Part shown: positions 1-11,150 of the stretch, in pieces
How the letters are laid out: each line of letters opens with the position of its first letter
How positions within the stretch are numbered: position 1 is the first letter of the stretch
DNA from: Niebla homalea
Taxonomy: Eukaryota > Ascomycota > Lecanoromycetes > Lecanorales > Ramalinaceae
Reading direction: 5' to 3'
Length of the DNA stretch: 64,000 nucleotides
Assembly: GCA_019925105.1 (NCBI GenBank)
Contig: JAHGAU010000034.1
Span: forward strand, 1 to 64,000
Notes under the pieces: generated by a model
The model's database searches: none
What the model saw: the letters and a program-made list of their open reading frames with translations, nothing else
Told to the model about the DNA's origin: nothing
Made by a program: the position numbers and the translations under genes

Positions 1-850
1 CCTACCACCTAGTTTTGAATGGTTGCAGCCTCCACCCATTCATTCCCTCCGCCGGGGGGAATTCCGCTTTACCCCTGCTGTACCCTCAAACCATTCATTT
101 TTAAAAATGAATGGTTTGAGGTATTTTTCAGACCGGATCCATTAACTTTATATGGGAAAGATGTAGAGCTCAGCACGGGCTATAAAACGAGCCCCATTTA
201 ACCCGGATCGGTAGAGGGGTGATTTAGTTATCGATTTTATTAACTTTAAGAATTCTGGAGGTTCAAGTTTGAATTTGCTTCCCGGCGCTAATTATTACTT
301 TTTTATCGGTTATTCCCCGGGAAAAAGTGGTAATTTAACTTTTTTTATAGAAATTCCGGCTTTTTAAAGGTGTCGGAAAAACAAAAATCCGTTCATTATT
401 ACCTATTATAGTATTAAGCTATAAATTCTATAGTTTTAATTTTACGGTTTTCTCGGGTGCATCCGGAGTAATATTAATCCTTTTTATTTACCTTTTAATT
501 TTAAAAAAATATAGAAAAAATAAGGGTTATAACGGTACCGGAATTATTATAATCCGGATTATATTAATAAATATACTATTTACTTAATAATAATAAGTAA
601 TAATTACTTCCTTTTTTTTATTAATTTTTTTATTTAATTAATTTTTTAAATATCTTGGCATAGGATGGCCGTTAGCGTCGTTTCCTTATGTTAAGACTTT
701 TAATGAAATCCTTACTTGATTTAACCCTTATTATTTATAACCTTTAACCGGTAAAAACCCCTTTATATTAATAAAACTATTAATTATTTATCTATTAAGG
801 CCCTACTTTCATAAGGATAATAAAGGGTAAATCATAAAAGGTAAATAATA
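1..850 (-). repeat. Repeat-family end segment, inverted and least mutated copy
   Basis: Read on the minus strand, this segment matches 10,131-11,150 block by block. Shared landmarks are the AGCCCGTTTTATAG-like motif (here near 170-200), the GCGCCGGGAA-like motif (near 275-300), the AATCCGGATTATA motif (near 550) and the GACGTTAATGG-like motif with its CTTAATATAAG context (near 665-695). The first 200 bases keep many C and G residues, including GGATCC and GGAATTCC. The copies at 10.9 kb and 18.2 kb have lost most of these by C-to-T and G-to-A changes. This is the best-preserved sample of the family and shows roughly what the ancestor looked like. I cannot assign a transposon class. Confidence 0.7.
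84..121. repeat. 38-bp perfect palindrome
   Basis: Two 19-nt arms meet without a spacer, running from CCTCAAACC at the left to GGTTTGAGG at the right, with TTTTTAAAAA at the centre. AT-richer versions of the same palindrome lie near 11,030-11,062 and 18,252-18,285, in the matching place of the other repeat copies. Its symmetry is largely kept there after RIP, as expected if both arms are hit on opposite strands. Confidence 0.85.
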
Positions 851-1704
851 AAGGGTATATAATAAAAGGTGGATAATAAACGGTAAAAATATAATTAAAT
901 AATAAAAGGTACTTAATTAAATAATAAAGGGTAAAGGGTTAATTGAATAATAAGGGTTAAAAAATTATTTAAAATAAATAAAGGAAATAATAAGTAAATG
1001 ATAAGAGGCAAAGAATTAAATAGATGAAAAAGGGTAAATAATTAATTAAAGAATAAACGGTAAATAGTTAATTGAATAATAAAAGCTAAATAAATAAATA
1101 ATAATAAAGGGTAAATAGTTAATTAGAAAGAAAGGGTAAAAAGTAATTAAATAATGGCAAGTAAATAATTAAAAAAATAATAAACGTTAAATTATAAAGG
1201 GTGAAAAATATAGGGTAATGAATTAATTAAATAATAAAAAATAATTAATTAAATAAATAAAAAGGTATAGGTAATTAATTAAGTAATAAAATATTAAAAT
1301 AAATTATAAAAGATAAATAATTATTTGAATAATAAAGCGTAAATAACTAAGTAAATAATAAAGGGTAAAGTGTTAATTAAATAATAAAGAATAAATAATT
1401 AATTTAATAATATTAAGTAAACGTATAAGTAAATAATAAGAGATTTAAATAAATAATAAAGGTTAAGTAATAATAGATAAACAATATAAGGTGTATAATA
1501 GACGGTAAAAAGTAAATAGTAAAGGGTAAAGGTAAATAAAATAGGTAAAAAAAGATAAATATACAAAAAGGTAAAAAGGTTTTAATAAGTTTAATTAAAA
1601 AAATGAATAAAAATAATAAAAAGAAAAAGTAAAAATCAATATAATAGGGAGAAAATTAATTAGAAAATCAAAAGTAAATAAAGAATAAAAAAAATAAGGC
1701 TTAA

Positions 1705-2066
1705 AACTAAAGGGTAAATAATTAATTAAATAATAAAGGGTAAATAAGTAATTAAACGATAAAGGGTAAATAGTTAATTAAATAATAAAAGGTAAATAAT
1801 TAATTAAATAATAAAGGGTAGATAGTTAATTAAATAATAAAAGGTAAATAATTAATTAAATAATAAAGGGTAAATAGTTAATTAAATAATAAATTGTAAA
1901 TAATTAATTAAATAATAAAAGGTAAATAGTTAATTAAATAATAAATTGTAAATAATTAATTAAATAATAAAAGGTAAATAGTTAATTAAATAATAAAGGC
2001 TAAGTAATTAATTAAGTGATAAAGGGAAAATACTTAATTAAATGATAAAGGGTAAATAATTAATCA
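1705..2066 (+). repeat. 26-bp tandem satellite, about 14 units
   Basis: Units of 26 bp alternate between ATAAAGGGTAAATAGTTAAT and ATAAAAGGTAAATAATTAAT forms, each followed by TAAATA. Looser copies continue on both sides from about 840 to 3,200. The reverse-complement form (TTTACCCTTTATTATTTAAT) fills much of 9,770-10,150, 11,300-12,050, 13,850-14,680 and 15,500-15,760. The satellite therefore occurs in both orientations and belongs to the repeat family described here. Confidence 0.85.
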
Positions 2067-3769
2067 AAGAATAGAGAGTTAAAATAAATAATAAAGGTTA
2101 AATAATAAAAGGTGAATAATAAAGGGTAAAGAGTTAATTAAATAATTAAAGGTAATTAAATAAATAATAAACTAAAGGGTTAATTAAATAATAAGGGTAA
2201 AGAATTAATGAAATAAAAAAAGGTAATAATATTTAAATAATAAAAGGTGAAAAATTGAATAAATATTAAATAGTAAATAGTTAACTATATATTATTGTGT
2301 AAATAATTAATTAAAAAATAAATAATAAATAAGTAATTAAATAATAAGGCACAAAATTGAATAATAAAGGGTAAGTAGTTAGTTAAATAATAAAAGTTAA
2401 ATATTTAAGTGAAAAGAAAGTATAAATAGTTCATATAATAATAAAGGGTAAATAATGAGTTGAATAGTAAAGGGTGAATAATTTATTAAATAAAAAAGGG
2501 TAAATCATTAATTGAATAATAAAGGGTAAATAGTTAATAAAATAATAAAGGGTAGGTAAATAATTAAATAATAAAGGGAAAATAATTTTAGGGTTAATAA
2601 AAGATAAATAAATAAATAATAAAGGGTAAATAGTTAATTAATTAAAAAAAAATAAATAAAAAAGGTAAATAATTCATGAAGTAATAAAGGGTAAATAAGT
2701 AATTAAATAATGAACAGTAAAGGTTTGAATAAATAATAAAACGTCTATATAGATAATAAAGGTTAATAATTAAAAAGTAAATAGTTAAATAAATAATAAA
2801 ATATTTGAATATATAATAAAGGTTAAATAATAAAAAGGTAAACAATAAAGGGTAAAGAGTTAATTAAAAAATAGAGGGTAAAGAATTAATTAAATAATAA
2901 AAAGTAAAGAATTAATTAAATAATAAAAAGTAAAGAATTAATTAAATAATAAAGGGTAAATAATTAATGAAATAATAAGGTAAAAGTAATTAATTAAGTA
3001 ATAAAAAGTTTAAATAAAGGATAAAGGATAAATAATTATTTAAAAAAAGGTTAAAAATTAAATAAATAATAAAAAGTAAATATATAAATAAACAATGAAA
3101 GGTTTTAATAAATAATAGAGGTTAAATAATAAAAGTTAAATAATAAAAGGTAAATAATATAAGGTATATAATAAAGGGTAAAATTAAAAAATAAAGGTAA
3201 ATATAATAAGTAAAAAAAAATAGGGTAAGAAAAAAAAGGTATATAGGTTTTAATAAGTTTATTTAAAAAAGGGTAAAGGAATTAATAAAAATAAAAAGAG
3301 AAATAAATATAAAAGGAGAAAATTAATTAAAAATTAATTAAAAAATAAAAAGGAAATAAAGAATATTAATAATTAAAGTTAAATATTAAAGGGTAAATAA
3401 GAAAAGGTTAAAGGGTAAAGTTAAATATAAGAAATAAAAAAATAATTAAGTAATAAAGGGTAAATAAAATAAGGTTAAAAGGGAAAGTTTAATAATAAAA
3501 CGTAAATAATAAAAAGGGAGGGTTTAATGATAATAAATATTTATTAAAAATTAAAAAGTATTAAATTAAGTAAATAATAATAACGAATAGTATAAAGAAC
3601 GCGAGAAACGTGGAAAGATTAAGGGTAAAAGTTAAAAATACAGGGTAAATATAAAGGGTAAAAGGTAAGGTTAAATATAAATAATAAAGGGTAATATTAA
3701 TAAATAGAAAAAAAGGGTAAATAAAGAATAAATAAAGGATATAAAGGGTGAATAAAAAAGGGTAAATAA

Positions 3770-3850
3770 TAAGGGATAAATAATAAGGGGTAAATAATAA
3801 GGGGTAAATAATAAGGGGTAATTAATAAGGGGTAATTAATAAAGGATAAA
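3770..3850 (+). repeat. 14-bp tandem repeat
   Basis: Four or five units of TAAATAATAAGGGG lie in tandem. A reverse-complement counterpart (CCCCTTATTATTTA) is found near 8,995-9,065, in keeping with the inverted duplication of this block. Confidence 0.75.
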
Positions 3851-3899
3851 TTAAGGGGTAAATAATAAAGGATAAAATTAAATAAAAAATATTAATAAA

Positions 3900-4120
3900 G
3901 AATATAAAAAGTACGGATAAATTAAGGTTAAGAGTAAATAAAAAAGGTAAAAGATAAAGGTAAAAATAAGATAAAGGGTAAAAGATAAATAGTAAAATTA
4001 AGAATTAAGGTTATAAAACTTATTTTAACCCTTTTATAATTTTCTTATAACCTTTTTATTTTAACTTTAACCCCTTTATAATACCCTTTATAATTTATTT
4101 TTAATTTACCTTATAATCTT
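3900..4120. repeat. Polarity switch of a large inverted duplication
   Basis: To the left the G residues (GGGTAAA, AAAGGG) are on the plus strand. To the right they are on the minus strand (TTTACCC, CCCTTT). The motif GAACGCGAGAAACGTGG near 3,598-3,615 reappears reversed near 9,212-9,231 and, more degraded, near 4,998-5,020. Position 1-4,010 is therefore inverted relative to about 4,020-5,940 and to about 7,660-11,150. The two distances differ, so this is a set of inverted copies rather than one simple hairpin. Confidence 0.65.
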
Positions 4121-5759
4121 TTTTATTTATCCTTTATTTATCCTTTATTTACCCTTTATTTATACTTTATTTATTCTTTAATTACTTATTATTCTTTATT
4201 TATTATTTTATTTTATCCTTTTTTATTTACTTTTTATTATTCACTTTTTATTTTATTTTATTCTTATTAATTACCCTTTTTTTTAACCCTTTATATTTAT
4301 CCCCTTTTATCTATCCCTTTTTATTTACCTTTTTTTATTTACTCTTTTTAATTTATTTTCTATATTTCCCTTTATTCTTTCCTTTTTATTTTTATATTTA
4401 ACCCTTTTTATTTATATTTAACCCTTATCCTTTTTTTCAATTAAATACCTTTTTATCCTTTATTATATTTTTATCCTTAATTCTTTATTTTTTTTTTACC
4501 TTTTACCCTTTATTTTACCTTTTATTTTACCTTTTACCTTTATTATTTACCTTTAACCTTACCTTTTACCCTTTACCCCTAATTTTACCCTTTCCGCGCT
4601 TTTTTTAAATTCTTTATTATTATTTTTTATTTAATTTTATCTTTTATTATTTACCCGTTATTTTTTATTTTAACCCTTATTTTTTATCCCTTATCATTTA
4701 CCCTTTTTTATATACCTTTTACTTTACTTTATTCCTTAATATTTACCCTTTTTTATTTATCCTTTATTTACCCTTTATATATTCTTTAATTACCATTTAT
4801 TTACCCCTTCTTTTTACCTTTTTTTACCCTTTATTTACCTTTATTAATTATAACCCTTTTATTAATCTTTATTTTATTCTTAATTTACCTTTTTTTTCTA
4901 TATTTATTTATATTACCCTTTATTATTTATATTTAACTTTACCTTTTACCCCTTATATTTAATTTAACCTTTTGCTTTTTATTTTTACCTTTAATTTTTC
5001 CGCGTTTTTAACGTTCTTTCTACTTCTTGCTATTATAATTTATTTAATTTAAATATTTTTTAACTTTTTATTATTTATCCTTTATTTTTTATTTTTTTAA
5101 TAATATTTATTTATTTTTTATTATTTTTTACCTTTTTATTCTTTATAGTTATTTTTACCCTTTAACCCTTTCTTATTTACCCTTTAATATTTAACTTTTT
5201 TTTTAATATTTTTTATTTACTTTTTATTTTTTAATTAACTTTTTCCTTTTTATATTTATTTCTTTTTTTTATTATACTTATTTCCTTAACGTTCTTTAAA
5301 TAAACTTATTAAAAGCTATATACCTTCCTTCTATATTTATCCTTTTTTTTTACTTTTTATATTTACCTTTACCCTTTACCCTTTACCCTTCACACTTTAC
5401 CCTTTAGCCTTTACCTTTTACCCTTTATTATATACCCTATTTATTTACCTTTTATTACTTAATATTTATTATTTATTTAAACCTTTTATTATTTATTTAT
5501 ATATTTACTTTTTATTATTTGAATAATTATTTATCCTTTATTATTTAATTTAATTTTTATTTTTTATTATTTAATTATCTTTTAATTAATTATTATTTAT
5601 CTAATTATTTACCTTTTCTTATTTAAATAAATATTTACTTATTATTATTTTTTTAAACGCTTTAATATTTAAACGCGTTATTACTTAATCGGTTTCTTAT
5701 TAAATTGTTTTTTTACTTAAACCCTAAAACTTTTAAACGCTTTATTATTTAACCTTTTT

Positions 5760-5935
5760 ATTAACTTTTATATATAAAGTTAATAAATTCAATAAGGTTT
5801 TACGCTACGTCCCTTAAGTTAAAGCCCGGAAAGAATTAAGGGTACTCTAACGATCTTAGCCTTATCCTATTCTATAGTCCCGGAAGGAATCTAGCCTTAA
5901 TCTTTTCAAAATTAAGTATTAATTACGTAATATAA
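5760..5935 (+). repeat. Direct repeat, left copy (about 170 bp)
   Basis: This stretch matches 7,485-7,655 closely. Shared landmarks in order are ACTTTTATATATAAAGTTAA, CTACGTCCCTTAAGTTAAAG, CCCGGAAAG, then GTCCCGGAAGGAAT and a final TTAAGTATTAA. This copy has more T and A at positions where the right copy keeps C and G. The pair brackets 1.55 kb of RIP-degraded DNA that includes the tRNA-like relic. Long terminal repeats are one reading, but I see no coding relic between them. Confidence 0.75.
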
Positions 5936-6618
5936 GGCTATTAATATACTTAATAATCTTTTATAAATATAGGTAGAAATAGCACGGGAATACCCAATAA
6001 ATAAAAGAATTTTGAATTAATTTAAGACTTTAATAATTAACTTAAATTATAATAATCGGATTTTAATAACTCCGGTACCGTTATAAACCTTTTTTTTTTT
6101 TTTACTTTATATAAAGTATATAAATAAACCTTTAAAAAATAACGTTAAGCCGGATATATTAACCTTTTTAAATAACTTAAAATTTCAGAAGGATATACTT
6201 AATAAATACTATAACTTTAATAAACGGATTTTAATTATTTTGGTACCGTTAAATAGTCTTTTTTTAATTAATATAAATAAATATATCGGGCTAAATAAAG
6301 AAATAAAGATTATCCGGATATACCTTAAAAAGTAAAAAAGAGTTTTTATCGGCGGGAATTAAACTAACTTAAGAATATGATAAATCCATAGTTTTAATAA
6401 TAAAAAAAAAATATCCTTAAAGGCTTAATAAACTTAATCCGGGAATATAATAATAAAACTTAATAAAATATATAAATTATATATTATTAAAATAAAATCA
6501 ATATTATTATTTTTAAAAATTTATTTATAAACATAGGTTTATTAAATATATTATTAAATAAAAATTTATAAGTAGGACTAATAACTTAATAATATAACGT
6601 TCCAATTAAATACGCTCT

Positions 6619-6689
6619 TAAGATCTAACTCAGTCGGAAATCAAGCGCATACCATAAAAAGATCATGGGTTTAAATCCCACCCGGCCCA
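6619..6689 (+). pseudogene. tRNA-like relic, possibly SINE-derived
   Basis: A T-arm is recognisable: GGG TTTAAAT CCC at 6,667-6,679, the RIP-altered form of the B box GGTTCGAATCC. It is followed by CCGGCCC and A in the places of the acceptor 3' strand and discriminator base. A D-arm-like ACTCAGTCGG lies at 6,628-6,637, a likely RIP product of GCTCAGTCGG. The acceptor 5' strand no longer pairs, and the anticodon region is about five bases short, so no isotype can be called and it should not be functional. A poly-T run follows immediately. Confidence 0.45.
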
Positions 6690-7484
6690 TTTTTTTTAAT
6701 TTTTTTGGTTTTTTTTATTTATTAAGTAAAATTTATTATTTTTTTTATTTATGGATTTATATCTTTTTACTTTAATTACTTATATATTAATATATTGCCT
6801 ATATGGACTTAATCGGACTATAGAGTAATACGGTTTAAAAGGGTATATAATTATTATTTATAAACGTAAAAACTATAGGAATAACCGGTATTTTAATTAT
6901 TATAAGGGGTTATTTACCGTATAAAGGGGATATATTATTTTATTCTTATTAAGTTAATACTTATATATAAGTCTTAATATAAGGTAATAACGTTAATAGC
7001 TACCTAATATTAAGATATTTAAGCTAATATTTAAATAATAAAAATAATAAAAAAAAGGGTAACTTATATTAATATTTAAGTTAATAAATTTATAAATAAA
7101 GTTCAGATTATCTTAAGTCCGAAACCGTTAGAATGCTTAATTTTTTACCTTTTTTTAAAGATAAGAAATTTAAAAAAGGGATTAAAAATATTCCAGATAC
7201 ACCTTAAAAAACCGAAATATTTACTTTACGTGAAGTTTACCTTAATACTAAAAAAGGGTATACTAAATAGATTTTCATTTTTCTGCCACTATTAAAAACC
7301 GCTTATTTAAGGTTAAAAAATTAAATTATCAGATTTTAAAAAGGAATAGCGGGTTAAAAAATGAGATTTAGCGCCGGGAAATAAAGTTAATTAAAAACAT
7401 CGAAAATCTCAAAAAGTTCTAAAATCTATAATTAAATCAGGCGTTATCGGATTTAAGTGAATAAGGGCCCGTTTTATAGGGCTT

Positions 7485-7655
7485 AGTCAGCTCTATAACT
7501 TTTATATATAAAGTTAATAAATTCGATTAGATTTTACCCTACGTCCCTTAAGTTAAAGCCCGGAAAGGATTGAGGGTACCCTATCGATCTCAGCCCTATC
7601 CTTCCCCATAGTCCCGGAAGGAATGCAGCCTCAATCCCTTCGAGATTAAGTATTA
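7485..7655 (+). repeat. Direct repeat, right copy (about 170 bp)
   Basis: This is the better-preserved partner of 5,760-5,935. It keeps GGGTACCC and GTCCCGGAAGGAATGCAGCC. It begins directly after an AGCTCTATAAC motif that also marks the ends of the repeat units near 13,655 and 17,597, so it may be a family terminus. Confidence 0.75.
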
Positions 7656-7703
7656 AGCTTATTTACCCTTTATTTATTTTATATCTACCCCTTATTTTTC
7701 TAT

Positions 7704-7930
7704 AATATTTACCTTTAATATTTACCTTTAATATTTACCTTTAATATTTACCTTTAATATTTACCTTTAATATTTACCTTTAATATTTACCTTTAATATT
7801 TACCCTTAATATTTATTTTTAATATTTATTTTTAATATTTACTTTTTATATTTATTTTTAATATTTATTTTTAATATTTATTTTTAATATTTACTTTTTA
7901 TATTTATTTTTAATATTTATTTTTAATATT
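7704..7930 (+). repeat. 13-bp tandem repeat, about 17 units
   Basis: Units of AATATTTACCTTT run in an exact 13-bp register, then drift to AATATTTATTTTT towards the right. The C residues are lost progressively along the array, as expected from C-to-T mutation. Confidence 0.85.
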
Positions 7931-10130
7931 TACCTTTTATTCCCTTCTTTATAATCCTTTAATAATTCTTATAAAACCCCTTTATTTATTCTTTATAATC
8001 TTTTTATTTATCTTTTTTCCCCTTTTTATAATATCCTTTATAACTCCCTTATAATCTTTTTATTTACCCTTTATAACCCTTTTGAAATTCCCTTTATAAC
8101 CCTTTTATTTAACCCTTATAATTCCTTTATATAATTATAATAATACTTTATAAAACCCTTTATAACTTCCTTATAATCCTTTTATTAATTTCTTATAATC
8201 TTTTATAATATTTTTTTTAATAACCTTTATATTCCTTTTATAACCTTATTATAATAATTTTTATAATACGCTTTTAACCTTTTTATAACTTAATTATAAT
8301 AATCCTTATAATCCTTTTATAACCCCTTTATAATTCCCTTTATAATTTATTTATAATTTACTTTATAATCCTTTTATTTATCCTTTATTTATCCTTTATT
8401 TATCCTTTATTTATCCTTTATTTATTTTTTATTTATTTATTATTTACTTTTTATTTATTTTTTAATTACTTATTATTCTTTATTTTTTATTATATTTTAT
8501 CCCTTATTAATTATCGTTTTTTAGATTCCTTATTAAATATCCTTTTTTATTTATCCCTTATTATTTATATTTTTTTATATATCCCTTTTTCTTTATCCTT
8601 TTTATTTATCCCTTTTTATTTTATTCTTTTTAATTTATTTTTTATGATTTAAATTAAATTATTTTTTTTATTATTTTCCTTTATTATTTCCTTTTTATTT
8701 TTATGTTTAACCCTTTTTATTTATATTTAACCCTTATCCTTTTTATTTTATTTTTTTTATACTTAAATACCTTTTTATTTTTTATTATATATTTTTTTTT
8801 TAATTCTTAACTTTATTTTTATTTTTTACTTTTTATTTTACCTTTTATTTTTATCTTTTATTTTTATTATTTACCTTTAACTTTACCTTTTATTCTTAAC
8901 CTTCCGCTTTACCCTTTCTGTACTTCTTATATTCTTTATTATTATTTTTGATTTAATTTTATCCTTTATTATTTACCCTTTAATTTATCCTTTATTAATT
9001 ACCCCTTATTATTTACCCTTTATTATTTACCCCTTATTATTTGCCCCTTATTATTTACCCTTTCTTATTCACCCTTTATATCCTTTATTTATTCTTTATT
9101 TACCCTTTTTTTCTATTTATTAATATTACCCTTTATTATTTATATTTAACCTTACCTTCTACCCTTTATATTTAACTTTACCTTATATTTTTAACTTTTA
9201 CCCTTAATTTTTCCACGTTTCTCGCGTTCTTTATACTATTAATTATTATTATTTATTTAATTTTAATGTTTTTTAATTTTTAATAAATATTTATTATCAT
9301 TAAACCTTCCCTTTTTATTATTTACTTTTTTTTTATTAAACTTTCTTTTTTAACCTTATTTTATTTACCTTTTATTATTTAATTACGTTTTTATTTCTTA
9401 TATTTAACTTTACGCTTTAACCTTTTTTTCTATTTACCCTTTAATATTTAACTTTAATTATTAATATTCTTTATTTCCTTTTTATTTTTTAATTAATTTT
9501 TAATTAATTTTTTCCTTTTATATTTCTTTATCTTTTTATTTTTATTAATTTTTTTACCCTTTTTAAAATAAACTTATTAAAGCCTATATACCTTTTTTTT
9601 TTATATCTATATTTTTTTTTTACTTATTATATTTACCGTTATTTTTTACATTTTACCATTTATTATATACCTTATATTATTTATTTTTTATTATTTAACT
9701 TTTATCATTTAACCTTTATTATTTATTTAAACTTTTTACTATTTATTTAAATATTTACTTTTTATTATTTTATTAATTATTTACCCTCTATTATTTATTT
9801 ATTTACCCTTTATTATTTAATTAATAATTTACCCTTTTTTATTGATTTATTTACCCTTTATTATTTAATTAGTTACACTTTATTATTTAATTAATCTTAT
9901 ACTTTTTATTATTTAAGTAAGTATTTACCCTTTATTATTTAATTTTATCCCTTATTATTTATTTAAGTATTTATTACTTATTATTTAATTAATTATTTAC
10001 CTTTTATTATTTAATTTACTATTTACCCTTTATTATTTATTTAATTATTTACCCTTTATTATTTAATTAATAATTTAGCCTTTATTATTATAATAATTAT
10101 TTATACTTTATTATTCACCTTTTATTATTT

Positions 10131-11150
10131 ACCCTTTATTATCCTTATTAAATTAAAATCTTAATAGATAAATAATTAATTATCTTATTAATATAAAAGG
10201 GTTTTTCCCGGTTAAAGGTTATAAATAATAAGGGTTAAATTAAGTAAGGATTTCATTAAAAGTCTTAATATAAGGAGGCGACGTTAATGGTTATCCTATA
10301 TTAAGATATTTAAAAAATTATTTAAATAAAAAATTAATAAGAAAAAAAAAATAAATATTACTTATTATTATTAAGTAAAGAATATATTTATTAATATAAT
10401 CCGGATTATAATAATTCTGGTATTATTATAATTATTATTCTTTTCTTTTTTTTTTTAAATTAAAAAATAAATAAAAAGGATTAATAATATTCCGGATATA
10501 CTTAAAAATATTATAAAAATAAAATTATAAAATATATAGCTTTATATTATTATAAATAATAATAAACGGATTTTTATTTTTTTAATACCGTTAAGAAGTT
10601 AAAGTTTATATAAAAAAAGTTAAATTATTAAATTTCCTTAAGGAATAATTAAATAAAAAATAAAAATTAACGCCGGGAAATAAATTTAATTATTAATTAT
10701 TAAGAATTTAAAAATCGATAATTAAATAAGGAATTATTGGATTTAAATAAATAAAAACTTATTTTATAAAATTTATTAAGCTTTATAATTTTATTATTAA
10801 AAATTTTGAAATCGGTTTAAGAATTACTTTATAAATAATTACTTTAAAAAATAATTACTTAAAGGTTAATACTTTTAATTATTAAGGTTTCCCCGGAAAA
10901 AAAATAATCGCTTAAAACCTATAATCGATTAATATTAAATAATAAGTTAAATAAAGCCCGTTTTATAGCCTATATTAAGCTTTATATTTTTCTTATATAA
11001 AATTAAAGGATCCAATTTAAAAAATTTTTTAAATTATTTATTTTTAAAAATAAATAATTTAAGAATATAATAAAAATAAAGCGGAATTCCCCCTAGCGGA
11101 AAGAATAAATAAATAAAAACTATAATTATTTAAAATTAAATAGTAAGCTT
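10131..11150 (+). repeat. Repeat-family end segment, direct degraded copy
   Basis: This is the reverse-complement partner of 1-850. It contains GGTTTTTCCCGGTTAAAGG, AAGTCTTAATATAAGGAGGC, AATCCGGATTATAATAATTC, TTAACGCCGGGAAATAAATT and AGCCCGTTTTATAGCC in that order. Further copies of the same blocks start near 6,975 (very degraded), 12,060, 14,700, 15,790 and 19,290, so the family has at least seven copies of this segment in 20 kb. Confidence 0.75.

Noticed and set aside
1705..3860. Telomere or subtelomere repeat because of GGGTAA motifs
   Set aside because: Units are 26 bp and AT-dominated, not TTAGGG; no telomeric run is present.
5760..7655. Intact LTR retrotransposon between the two 170-bp direct repeats
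   Set aside because: The interior is only 1.55 kb with no readable gag or pol relic, and no target duplication was found.
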